Origin: Frankia sp. RB7
Lineage (GTDB): Bacteria > Pseudomonadota > Alphaproteobacteria > Rhizobiales > Xanthobacteraceae
Length of the DNA stretch: 64,000 nucleotides
Direction: 5' to 3'
Assembly (NCBI GenBank): GCA_030403585.1
Contig: JAUEPE010000018.1
Location: 1 to 64,000, forward strand
Shown: one piece after another, positions 56,896 through 64,000 of the stretch
How the letters are laid out: every line of letters starts with the position of its first letter
Numbering within the stretch: position 1 is the stretch's first letter
The notes under the pieces: model-generated
Database searches by the model: none
What the model was told of the DNA's origin: nothing
What the model saw: the letters and a program-made list of their open reading frames with translations, nothing else
Translations under genes and position numbers: made by a program

Positions 56896-57807
56896 ATGAG
56901 CGACACAAAACATCCGATCTCACAGCGCGACTTCGCCGGCTATCGCGGCCAACCGCCGAATCCGCGCTGGCCTAACGGCGCAGGAGTCGCAGTGTCGCTG
57001 GTGGTGAATTTCGAGGAGGGTTCGGAGTTCTCCGTCAATGACGGCGATGCGGGCAACGAGGCGATCTACGAGGTCGTCCACAAGCTCGACGGCCCCGATT
57101 CCTGCATCGACAGCCATTTCGAATACGGCGCGCGCGCCGCGTGGTGGCGCATCATGGATCTGTTCGACAGCTACGGTGTGAAGGTGACGGTGAGTTCGTG
57201 CGGCCGCGCGGTCGAGCGCTCGCCCGAGCTCGCGCGCGACGCGATCGCGCGCGGCCATGAGGTCTCAGCCCACGGCTGGCGCTGGCAGAGCCACGCCGAC
57301 ATGGACGAGGCGAGCGAGCGCGAGGTGATTGCCAGAACGGTGGCGACGATCGAACGCGTCACCGGGCAGCGTCCGCTCGGCTGGCACACGCGCTCGGCGA
57401 CCTCACCGAACACACGCCGGTTGCTGGTCGAAGACGGCGGCTTCCTCTACGACAGCGACGCCTATAATGACGACCTGCCATACTACAAAGAGGTCTCCGG
57501 CAAGCAGCACCTCGTACTTCCCTACGCCTTCGACACCAACGACATGCAGTACTACAATGCGGGTCGTTTCAGCGGGCAGGACTTCGCCGACTACGTCATC
57601 GACGCCTTCGAGTGGCTGACGCGCGAAGGCGAGACATCGCCGAAGATGATGTCGATCGGCTTGCATCTGCGCATGATCGGCCGCCCCGGCCGCATCGGGG
57701 CGCTGGAGCGGATTTTGGCACATATTGCGGGGAACAGCGCGGCCTGGGTCGCGCCACGCGCAGCGATTGCACGACATTGGATGAAGACGGTGCCGGCGGG
57801 GGAGTGA
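56896..57807 (+). CDS. Polysaccharide-deacetylase-family hydrolase (PuuE allantoinase-like)
   Basis: A 303-residue cytosolic protein, four bases after the last permease gene, hence in the operon. Opens RDFAGYRGQPPNPRWPNGAGVAVSLVVNFEEGSE, the PuuE start motif, and carries SAHGWRWQSH, GWHTRSATSPNTRRLLVEDGGFLYDSDAYNDDLPYY, matching PuuE-type proteins, metal-independent allantoinases. Some relatives act on other amides. The presence with an uptake operon suggests hydrolysis of the imported compound, perhaps a ureide or acylated amine (inference). Confidence 0.85.
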   Translation: MSDTKHPISQRDFAGYRGQPPNPRWPNGAGVAVSLVVNFEEGSEFSVNDGDAGNEAIYEVVHKLDGPDSCIDSHFEYGARAAWWRIMDLFDSYGVKVTVSSCGRAVERSPELARDAIARGHEVSAHGWRWQSHADMDEASEREVIARTVATIERVTGQRPLGWHTRSATSPNTRRLLVEDGGFLYDSDAYNDDLPYYKEVSGKQHLVLPYAFDTNDMQYYNAGRFSGQDFADYVIDAFEWLTREGETSPKMMSIGLHLRMIGRPGRIGALERILAHIAGNSAAWVAPRAAIARHWMKTVPAGE

Positions 57808-57821
57808 CCATCGCCCCCACT

Positions 57822-57847
57822 GTCGTCCTGGCGAAAGCCAGGACGAC
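57822..57847. terminator. Perfect hairpin with GAAA tetraloop between convergent genes
   Basis: Arms gtcgtcctggc and gccaggacgac (11 pairs) close a GAAA loop. It lies 14 bases after the PuuE-like stop and eight before the antiporter stop. It belongs to the same general palindrome family as 7821–7844. No T-run follows, so termination or mRNA protection is inferred. Confidence 0.6.
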
Positions 57848-57855
57848 ATAAGAAT

Positions 57856-59649
57856 TTAAACCCCCGCCACCGACGTCCACAGCTCCGCGAGCTTTTTCCG
57901 CAGCGTTTGGCTGCGCGTCAGCGGCGCCGGTGTTTCGTCCTCTTCCGGCAAACGAAGGCCAACGAGGTTGACGCGGCCGCCGGAGATCGAGCGGGCCACG
58001 AGCACGATCTCGTCAAGCGGGAGCTCCGCTCCTTCCTTCGGCGCACGGTCGAGATGCACGTCGAACCAATCGGCGAGCGTGAGCTTGCCGCCGTCCTCGC
58101 TCACCTTCACGCCGTAGATCTCGGCGAGCTCGGCGAGCGTGTGCTCGCCGGAGACCATGAAGTCGCCGAGCAGATGCGGATCGGGCTCCGAGCTCGGCTG
58201 CATGTCGACGAAGAAGCGGTCGAGCGCCTCGGCCTTTTCCGGCGGCGCCAGCAGATAGATGTAATCGCCGGGCGCGATCGGCTCTGCTTCCACAGGCGTC
58301 AAAATGCTCTGCTTGCGGATTACCAGCGTCGGCTTGGACCAGGACGGGATCAGGCCGCGGCGGAAATACAGGCTCTTGGGCCGCACCGGATAGCCGACCA
58401 GCTGTTGCTCGAGCTGGCCGGGCAGATCAAGTTCGACACGTCGCGGGCCGCGTTCGGCGCGCGGCAGCGCCACATGCAGTTTTCGCGCGGCAGGTGCCAG
58501 TGTCCAGCCCTGCAGCAACAGCGAAATGATCACGACGACGAAGGCGACGTCGAAATAGAGATAGGCTTTTGAGAGACCCACCAGCATCGGGATCGATGCC
58601 AGAAAGATCGCGACCGCACCGCGCAGGCCGGTCCAGGCGATAAAAATCTTTTCCCGCCAGTTGAAGCGGAACGGCGCCAGACACACAAACACCGCGATCG
58701 GCCGTGCCACCAGCATCAGGACGAAGGAAACGCCGATCGCGGGCAGCACGCTGGAGCCCAGCCGGCTTGGTGACACCAGCAGGCCCAGCAACACGAACAT
58801 CACGATCTGCGCCAGCCAGGTCGCGGCATCGAGAAACGCCACCACCGAGTTGTGCGCACGCGTCGGCCGGTTGCCGATGATGATGCCGGCGAGATAGACG
58901 GCGAGGAAGCCCGAAGCGTGCATGATCTGCGAGCCGCCGAAGATGACGAGCGCGGCCGTGGTCACGAACGGCGCGTGCAGGCCCTGCGGCAACGCGACCT
59001 TGTTGAGGGCGATGACGACGAGACGTCCGCCGAAGAAGCCGACGACGGCACCCAGCACCGCCTCTTGCAGAAACTCCATCAGCACATGGCCGGGCGAGCT
59101 CGAGCCCAGCGAGATGTATTCGACCAGCATCAGGGTGAGGAAAATGGCGAAGGGATCGTTGGTGCCGGATTCGGCTTCCAGCGTCGCGCCGACGCGCGGG
59201 CGCAGGCGCAGGCCCTGGGTGTGCACCAGCAGGAACACCGCAGCCGCGTCGGTCGAGGCGACGACCGCGCCGACCAGAAACGACTCCGTCCAGTTGAGGT
59301 CGAGTGCGTATTTCGCGAACGGTGCCGTGATCAGCGCGGTCAGGAGCACGCCGACGGTCGCGAGCGCCACGGAGGGCGCCAGCACGGTGCGGATGCTGGC
59401 AAAGCGCGTCTTCAGGCCGCCGTCGAACAGGATCAGGGCCAGCGCCACCGAGCCGACCAGATAAGTCGTGCCGACGTCGTTGAACTGGAGCTGGCCGGGG
59501 CCTGAATCGCCCGCCAGCATGCCGATCGCGAGGAAGACCAGCAACAGCGGCGCGCCGAAGCGCAGCGCGAGCAGGCTCGACAGGATACCGGCCATGACAA
59601 GGACGGCGCCGAGCAGAATCGCGATGCTGAAAGAGTCGAGTGAGGCCAT
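57856..59649 (-). CDS. Potassium/proton antiporter, CPA1 family with cytosolic TrkA_C and CorC domains
   Basis: A 597-residue inner-membrane protein with about twelve helices (residues 1–400), including LIVGSVALALILFDGGLKTRF-like and STDAAAVFLLVHTQGLRLRPRVGATLEAESGTNDPFAI, the conserved acid pair region. Then a TrkA-C domain near 430–510 (TLVIRKQSILTPVEAEPIAPGDYIYLLAPPEK) and a CorC/HlyC-like end. This matches NhaP2/CvrA of the K+/H+ type. ATG 59649 is preferred; the upstream frame has no membrane signal. Confidence 0.93.
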   Translation of the reverse strand: MASLDSFSIAILLGAVLVMAGILSSLLALRFGAPLLLVFLAIGMLAGDSGPGQLQFNDVGTTYLVGSVALALILFDGGLKTRFASIRTVLAPSVALATVGVLLTALITAPFAKYALDLNWTESFLVGAVVASTDAAAVFLLVHTQGLRLRPRVGATLEAESGTNDPFAIFLTLMLVEYISLGSSSPGHVLMEFLQEAVLGAVVGFFGGRLVVIALNKVALPQGLHAPFVTTAALVIFGGSQIMHASGFLAVYLAGIIIGNRPTRAHNSVVAFLDAATWLAQIVMFVLLGLLVSPSRLGSSVLPAIGVSFVLMLVARPIAVFVCLAPFRFNWREKIFIAWTGLRGAVAIFLASIPMLVGLSKAYLYFDVAFVVVIISLLLQGWTLAPAARKLHVALPRAERGPRRVELDLPGQLEQQLVGYPVRPKSLYFRRGLIPSWSKPTLVIRKQSILTPVEAEPIAPGDYIYLLAPPEKAEALDRFFVDMQPSSEPDPHLLGDFMVSGEHTLAELAEIYGVKVSEDGGKLTLADWFDVHLDRAPKEGAELPLDEIVLVARSISGGRVNLVGLRLPEEDETPAPLTRSQTLRKKLAELWTSVAGV

Positions 59650-59855
59650 CCACCTTCCGGGTACAAATCGCTGGAATTGCATCCTTATCGTCGCCGCACC
59701 GGCGCGCCAACCCATTTTCTCCCGCTCGCGGCAATCTGCCCGTATTTTGCGGCCTTAACGCGCTTCACTTCGCGGTGTATCGATGGCCCGGCCGCTTCCT
59801 TTGTGGGATTCTGCGGCTCCCTCGAATCAAATCTGCCTTCCCGAGACCTCTCCCG

Positions 59856-61172
59856 ATGGACCTGGACCTCAAAGACCTCGTCGAGTTCGTGCAGACGACC
59901 GCGCGCAGCGTCGGGGCGGAAATTTCCTCGCCTTGGTTCTACCTGCAATTTGGTCTCATTCTGGCCGCGGCAGGGATCGCCTATGCGGCGGAAGCCGGGA
60001 TTCGCAACCGGGTCGACATGACGTCCCTGGCGATGCGCTGGCCGCTGCCGCTTCGCCACTTCGCCCGCGTGATGGTCTCGAGCGCCTCGGCGGCGGTGTT
60101 CACCCTGCTCGTGATCATCTCGCGCGTGGTGATGTACCACGCGACCTGGCCGAGCCGCAGCTATCTCCTGATGGTCTCCGCCAAGCTGGGGCTTGCCTGG
60201 CTCGCGATCCGGCTGGTGACCTCGGTGCTGCGCAACGAATTCATCGTCAAGCTGGTGTCGGTGACGGCATGGTTCATCGCAGCGCTGTCCATCGTCGGCC
60301 AGCTCGATGCGGCGGTCGAGCTGCTCGACTCCTATGCGATCGTGCTTGGCGGGTTGCGGCTGACGCCGCTGCTGGTGATCAAGGCGGGCGCGCTGCTGAT
60401 CATCGCGCTGTGGCTCACCAACATCGCGAGCAATTTCGCCGAGAGCAAGATCAACTCAGCCTCCGACCTGACGCCGTCGATCCAGGTGCTGCTGGTCAAG
60501 ATCATCCGCATCGGGCTGCTTGCGGTTGCGATCGTGATCGCGCTCGGCGCGGTCGGCATCGACCTGTCGGCGCTCGCGGTGTTCTCCGGCGCGGTCGGCG
60601 TCGGCATCGGTATCGGCCTGCAGAAGATCGTCGCCAACTTCATCTCCGGCATCATCCTGCTCGCCGACAAATCAGTGAAGCCGGGCGACCTCGTCACCAT
60701 CGGCGACAACACCGGGCGCATCAGCGCGATGAAGACGCGTTATATTTCCGTGGCCGCCGGCGACGGCCGCGAATTCCTGGTGCCGAACGAGGATCTGGTG
60801 ACGCAGAAGGTCGTCAACTGGACCTACACCGACAAGAACACGCTGGTGAAGATCACCTTCGGCACCAATTACGAGGCCGATCCCAGGCTGGTCTGCAAGC
60901 TCGCGATCGAGACCGCCGCCGCCCATCCGCGCGCGCAGAAGGCCAAGCCGCCGAACTGCATCCTGACCGAGTTCGCCGAGGCCGGCATGAAGTTCTCGCT
61001 GACCCTCTGGCTTGCGGACCCCGACGGCATGGACAACGTCAAGAGCGACGTGATGCTGGCGCTGTGGGACGTATTCAAGCGTGAGGGCATCCGGGTTCCC
61101 TACCCCGTCCGCGAAATCCGCGTCCGCGGCGGCGCTCTGCCGGTCGAAACCACCGTAGAAGTCCCGAATTGA
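59856..61172 (+). CDS. Mechanosensitive channel of small conductance family
   Basis: A 438-residue membrane protein. Six hydrophobic segments; the pore helix region has AVFSGAVGVGIGIGLQKIVANFISGIILLADKSVKPGDLV, the MscS signature, followed by the beta domain and vestibule. Longer than MscS of E. coli (286) because of extra N-terminal helices. Releases solutes on osmotic downshock. Divergent from the K+/H+ antiporter. ATG 59856; the upstream frame lies in the spacer. Confidence 0.93.
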   Translation: MDLDLKDLVEFVQTTARSVGAEISSPWFYLQFGLILAAAGIAYAAEAGIRNRVDMTSLAMRWPLPLRHFARVMVSSASAAVFTLLVIISRVVMYHATWPSRSYLLMVSAKLGLAWLAIRLVTSVLRNEFIVKLVSVTAWFIAALSIVGQLDAAVELLDSYAIVLGGLRLTPLLVIKAGALLIIALWLTNIASNFAESKINSASDLTPSIQVLLVKIIRIGLLAVAIVIALGAVGIDLSALAVFSGAVGVGIGIGLQKIVANFISGIILLADKSVKPGDLVTIGDNTGRISAMKTRYISVAAGDGREFLVPNEDLVTQKVVNWTYTDKNTLVKITFGTNYEADPRLVCKLAIETAAAHPRAQKAKPPNCILTEFAEAGMKFSLTLWLADPDGMDNVKSDVMLALWDVFKREGIRVPYPVREIRVRGGALPVETTVEVPN

Positions 61173-61211
61173 GCCTGCTTTCGGGCGCATGGCCGGTAGG
61201 ATTCTTGTTTT

Positions 61212-61261
61212 GACGCGTTTTCTTCACGCGAACTGGTACCCACTTCGCTCGAAAACGCTCT
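61212..61261. repeat. Palindromic intergenic repeat
   Basis: A 50-base element with arms gcgttttc and gaaaacgc around cgaactggtacccacttcg. It is a common Bradyrhizobium/Rhizobiales repeat by my recollection, and lies 40 bases after the MscS-family stop. Confidence 0.65.
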
Positions 61262-61355
61262 AGCCAAGCTTGCGCGACAGCCCGCAATCATTAAATTGGG
61301 CCTGAAATCAAGCCCTTCCGCCCGATCGGGCCCGAGCCAGAAGAACCAGACCCGC

Positions 61356-62174
61356 ATGAGCTACGTCGAAGCCACCGATACCTCCCTGCGCAAGACCGGG
61401 CAGATCAAGCTGCATGGGCCGGCCGCCTTTGCCGGAATGCGCAAGGCAGGTGCCCTGGTGGCGAAGTGCCTCGACGAGCTCACCGACATCGTCGGCCCTG
61501 GCGTGCCGACCGACCGCATCGACGAATTCGTCCGCGAATTCGCCTTCAGCCATGGCGCCTATCCGGCGACGCTGATGTATCGCGGCTATCGCTACTCGAC
61601 CTGCACCTCGCTCAATCACGTGGTCTGCCACGGCATGCCCGGCGACCGTCCGCTCAAGGAAGGCGACATCGTCAACATCGACGTCACCTTCATCGTCGAC
61701 GGCTGGTACGGCGATTCCAGCCGGATGTATGCGGTCGGCCCGATCGCCCGCAAGGCCGAGCGGCTGATCGAAGTGACCTATGAAGCGATGATGCGCGGTA
61801 TCGCCGCGGTGAAGCCCGGCGCCACCACCGGTGACATCGGCCATGCCATCCAGAGTTTCGTCGAGCCGCAGGGCATGAGCGTGGTGCGCGATTTCTGCGG
61901 CCATGGCCTCGGGCGCATGTTCCACGACGAGCCGAACATCATCCATATCGGCCGGCCTGGCGAAGGCGTGCAGCTCAAGCCAGGCATGTTCTTCACCATC
62001 GAGCCGATGATCAATCTCGGCAAGCCTCACGTGAAAATTCTGTCCGACGGCTGGACCGCAGTCACCCGCGACCGCTCGCTCTCGGCGCAGTTCGAGCACT
62101 CGGTCGGCGTCACCGCCACAGGTGTTGAAATCTTCACGCTGTCGGAAAGACACGGCGAGAAACAGATCGGCTGA
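61356..62174 (+). CDS. map: Methionine aminopeptidase, type I
   Basis: A 272-residue enzyme removing N-terminal Met. Metal ligands D, D, H, E, E appear in NIDVTFIVDGWYGDSSRM, CGHGLGRMFHDEP, TIEPM and QFEHSV. The substrate His is in NHVVCHGMPG. ATG 61356 is the likely start. radC usually follows map in related genomes; here two genes intervene. Confidence 0.97.
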   Translation: MSYVEATDTSLRKTGQIKLHGPAAFAGMRKAGALVAKCLDELTDIVGPGVPTDRIDEFVREFAFSHGAYPATLMYRGYRYSTCTSLNHVVCHGMPGDRPLKEGDIVNIDVTFIVDGWYGDSSRMYAVGPIARKAERLIEVTYEAMMRGIAAVKPGATTGDIGHAIQSFVEPQGMSVVRDFCGHGLGRMFHDEPNIIHIGRPGEGVQLKPGMFFTIEPMINLGKPHVKILSDGWTAVTRDRSLSAQFEHSVGVTATGVEIFTLSERHGEKQIG

Positions 62175-62254
62175 TTGCCGCCATCATCGAAACCGGATCT
62201 TGCCACCCTGTTTGCCGATGACGATGTGTCATCAGAGGTGGACAGGAGCACTAG

Positions 62255-63103
62255 GTGAGCCAATCAACGCGCCGCGGCTTTCTCGGGTTTATGTCAGCCT
62301 GCGCCGCAGGCGTGCTGCAAACCCGCGCGGAGGCGGCATCCGATCCAGTCGCCGCCGAACCCGCCTGCATCCTGACGCCGCAGGCGGAGGAAGGACCGTT
62401 CTATTCCGATCCGAAGCTTATTCGCTCCGACATCGCCGATGGCAAACCCGGGGTGCCGCTGACCTTGCGGCTGCGCGTGACCGAGGCCGGGGCGTGCACC
62501 GCAATCCACGACGCGCGGGTCGACATCTGGCATTGTGACGCGAAGGGGCTCTACTCGGCGTTTCCTGGCCAGAGTGACGATCACAATGTCGATGCGACCG
62601 GCAAGACGTTCCTGCGCGGCACGCAAATGACCGACGGCGCTGGCTGGGTCATTTTCAACACGATCTATCCCGGCTGGTATGACGGCCGCACCACGCACAT
62701 CCATTTCAAGGTGTTTTTGAGCGATCGCAACGTGCTGACCGGGCAGACCTTCCTGCCGGACGCGCTCAACGAGTTCATCTACACCAACGTGCCCGATTAC
62801 GGCGACCGCGCGCGCCAGCGCATGGTGATCAACGCCAATGACCACGTCATCGAACGTTCCGATCCCGAGCATCGCGCCTTTTGCGCGGTGAAGGAGGAGC
62901 GTGATCGCTACGTCGCGACGCTGACGCTCGGCGTCGACCGCAGGGCGGAGGCGACCGTCGGACGCGTTGGCCCACCGCCGCCCGGCATGCGCGGCGGACC
63001 GCCACCGGGTCCGCCGCCCAGCGGCATGGAGGGCCCCATGTTCGGACGTCCGATCACGGACCGGCTCGCTGCGCTGGTGCCGGGGTTGAAGCGCGATCGT
63101 TGA
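62255..63103 (+). CDS. Exported intradiol ring-cleavage dioxygenase-like protein
   Basis: A 282-residue protein starting at GTG 62255, seven bases after AGGAG. Twin-arginine-type signal STRRGFLGFMSACAAGVLQTRAEA. The mature part has the catechol-dioxygenase beta fold (EEGPFYSDPKLIRSDIADG; GWVIFNTIYPGWYDGRTTHIHFKVF), with the expected Tyr and two His iron ligands in YPGWYDGRTTHIHF. A Pro/Gly-rich tail (GPPPPGMRGGPPPGPPP) follows. Substrate unknown. Confidence 0.88.
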   Translation: MSQSTRRGFLGFMSACAAGVLQTRAEAASDPVAAEPACILTPQAEEGPFYSDPKLIRSDIADGKPGVPLTLRLRVTEAGACTAIHDARVDIWHCDAKGLYSAFPGQSDDHNVDATGKTFLRGTQMTDGAGWVIFNTIYPGWYDGRTTHIHFKVFLSDRNVLTGQTFLPDALNEFIYTNVPDYGDRARQRMVINANDHVIERSDPEHRAFCAVKEERDRYVATLTLGVDRRAEATVGRVGPPPPGMRGGPPPGPPPSGMEGPMFGRPITDRLAALVPGLKRDR

Positions 63104-63354
63104 GCGGGCGTTGCCGCTCCGCACGATCTTTGCTATTGAATTCGCGCCGAAAAAGGCATGGCCGGATTGGTAAGCCCGGCCTGTTCCTGACTTTCCAGGA
63201 ATTCTGCCACCGTCTCGACGGGTGGACCCACGGCCGGACAGAGTGACGCGATCGTCACGCTGACCGGCGTGTCGTGTCACCGTGTCAACCCGGCCGCCGC
63301 CTCAGCGTGGGATCTCGTTTCGTCCGTTCTTTCACCCTGAACGGAGACAGACCT

Positions 63355-63741
63355 ATGCGACTGCAACATCTCAATCTGGCGACATCGGACGTGGCGGCCC
63401 TTGCCGCCTTCTTCGAGCGCTTCTTCGGCTTCACACCCTATGCGGCCCGCGGCGACGCCCTCGTCGTGCTGCGCAACAAGGAGGACTTCATCCTCACATT
63501 GATGCGCGGCAAAAAGGGACAGGCAGCCGACTATCCCGCCAACTTCCACATCGGCTTCTATTATGACGAGGCGGGCGAGGTCGAGGCCAAGCACGCCGAG
63601 CTTGCGGCCGCGGGCCTGAACCCGAGCCGGATCGCCTTCATGGACCGCGGCGGCGGCGCGCGCGTGCCCCATTTCTACTGCAGCGCGGCGGGCAATGTCG
63701 TGGTCGAGGTCTGCACCCCGCCCGGCGGCCTTACGTCATAG
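63355..63741 (+). CDS. VOC-family (glyoxalase/bleomycin-resistance) protein
   Basis: A 128-residue protein with the paired beta-alpha-beta VOC fold. LQHLNLATSDVAALAAFFERFFGFTPY carries the first metal-ligand His; FHIGFYYDEAGEVEAKHAELAAAG and HFYCSAAGNVVVEVCTPP form the second half. ATG 63355 has GGAG upstream. Function unassigned. Confidence 0.88.
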   Translation: MRLQHLNLATSDVAALAAFFERFFGFTPYAARGDALVVLRNKEDFILTLMRGKKGQAADYPANFHIGFYYDEAGEVEAKHAELAAAGLNPSRIAFMDRGGGARVPHFYCSAAGNVVVEVCTPPGGLTS

Positions 63742-63840
63742 GGTGGACGGCGTGTCCGGCGGACGGCCGCAAAGCCGCGCGCCGGACGCTCCGGCACTTC
63801 GTGGTTGCAAAACGCGCCGCGTCCGGCATGGTTGTGCGCG

Positions 63841-64000
63841 ATGCCCGCCAAAACCAAAGCCGACGACAGCAAGCCCGAGGACACGCCGCATTATCTCGGC
63901 CATCGCGAACGGCTGCGCGAGCGCTTCTACAGCGCCGGCGCGGACGCGCTCAGCGACTACGAGCTATTGGAGATGGCGCTGTTTCCGGCGCTGCCGCGCC
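63841..64000 (+). CDS. radC: DNA repair protein RadC, N-terminus (runs off the window)
   Basis: 53 codons are visible from ATG 63841. The sequence HYLGHRERLRERFYSAGADALSDYELLEMALFPALPR is the RadC N-terminal helix-hairpin-helix-like start. The JAMM metallo domain lies outside the window. Confidence 0.9.
   Translation, partial: MPAKTKADDSKPEDTPHYLGHRERLRERFYSAGADALSDYELLEMALFPALPR

Overview
The window reads as a chromosomal stretch of a high-GC alphaproteobacterium, most likely Bradyrhizobium or a close relative. This rests on about 65% G+C in the core genes, the ChvI–ChvG–HPr kinase–EIIA(Man)–HPr signalling block near ATP-type PEP carboxykinase, several secreted families common in Bradyrhizobium (for example DUF2865), and many dispersed palindromic intergenic repeats. 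The genus call comes from recalled family knowledge; no search was run.

Layout. 0–4.6 kb: the 3' end of an IS30-type transposase cut by the window edge, UDP-glucose dehydrogenase, a membrane acyltransferase, and a quinone oxidoreductase divergent from a LysR regulator. 4.7–16 kb: DNA polymerase I with an apparently dead proofreading domain, a LysE exporter, a GST, pyrE, a DUF2865 secreted protein, a free-standing sigma-70 region 1.1 protein, a small secreted protein, glycogen phosphorylase and a thioesterase. 16–27.4 kb: pckA, a secreted TPR–CHAT protein, a HugZ-like FMN protein, the ChvI/ChvG two-component system, HPr kinase, EIIA and HPr, and a GT39 glycosyltransferase. 27.4–34.6 kb: lepA followed by an accessory-looking stretch with an antitoxin and a frameshifted PemK/MazF-like toxin remnant, repeats, an Asp/Glu racemase-family protein, tiny ORFs and a receiver–HWE kinase hybrid.

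34.6–49.7 kb: a secreted TPR protein, an alpha/beta hydrolase, plsY, an amidase, an acyl-CoA-dehydrogenase-like flavoprotein, a chemoreceptor, an exported arylsulfatase, a PAS–GGDEF–EAL protein whose GGDEF signature is degenerate, and the murein endopeptidase MepA. 49.9–52.1 kb: modABC, with ModC lacking its molybdate-sensing C-terminus. 52.2–57.8 kb: a GntR repressor divergent from an ABC uptake operon (binding protein, ATPase, two permeases) that ends in a PuuE-like deacetylase; two identical 14-bp palindromes lie in the shared promoter region and look like the repressor's operators. 57.8–64 kb: a K+/H+ antiporter head-to-head with a mechanosensitive channel, then map, a secreted intradiol-dioxygenase-like protein, a VOC protein and the start of radC.

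Most of the window is ordinary core metabolism. The observations most worth following are the loss of proofreading residues in PolA, the stand-alone sigma region 1.1 protein, the GntR/twin-palindrome/PuuE uptake operon, the secreted TPR–CHAT protein, the degenerate GGDEF with intact EAL, the broken toxin–antitoxin pair, and small genes below usual ORF cut-offs. No tRNA, rRNA or CRISPR array was seen.
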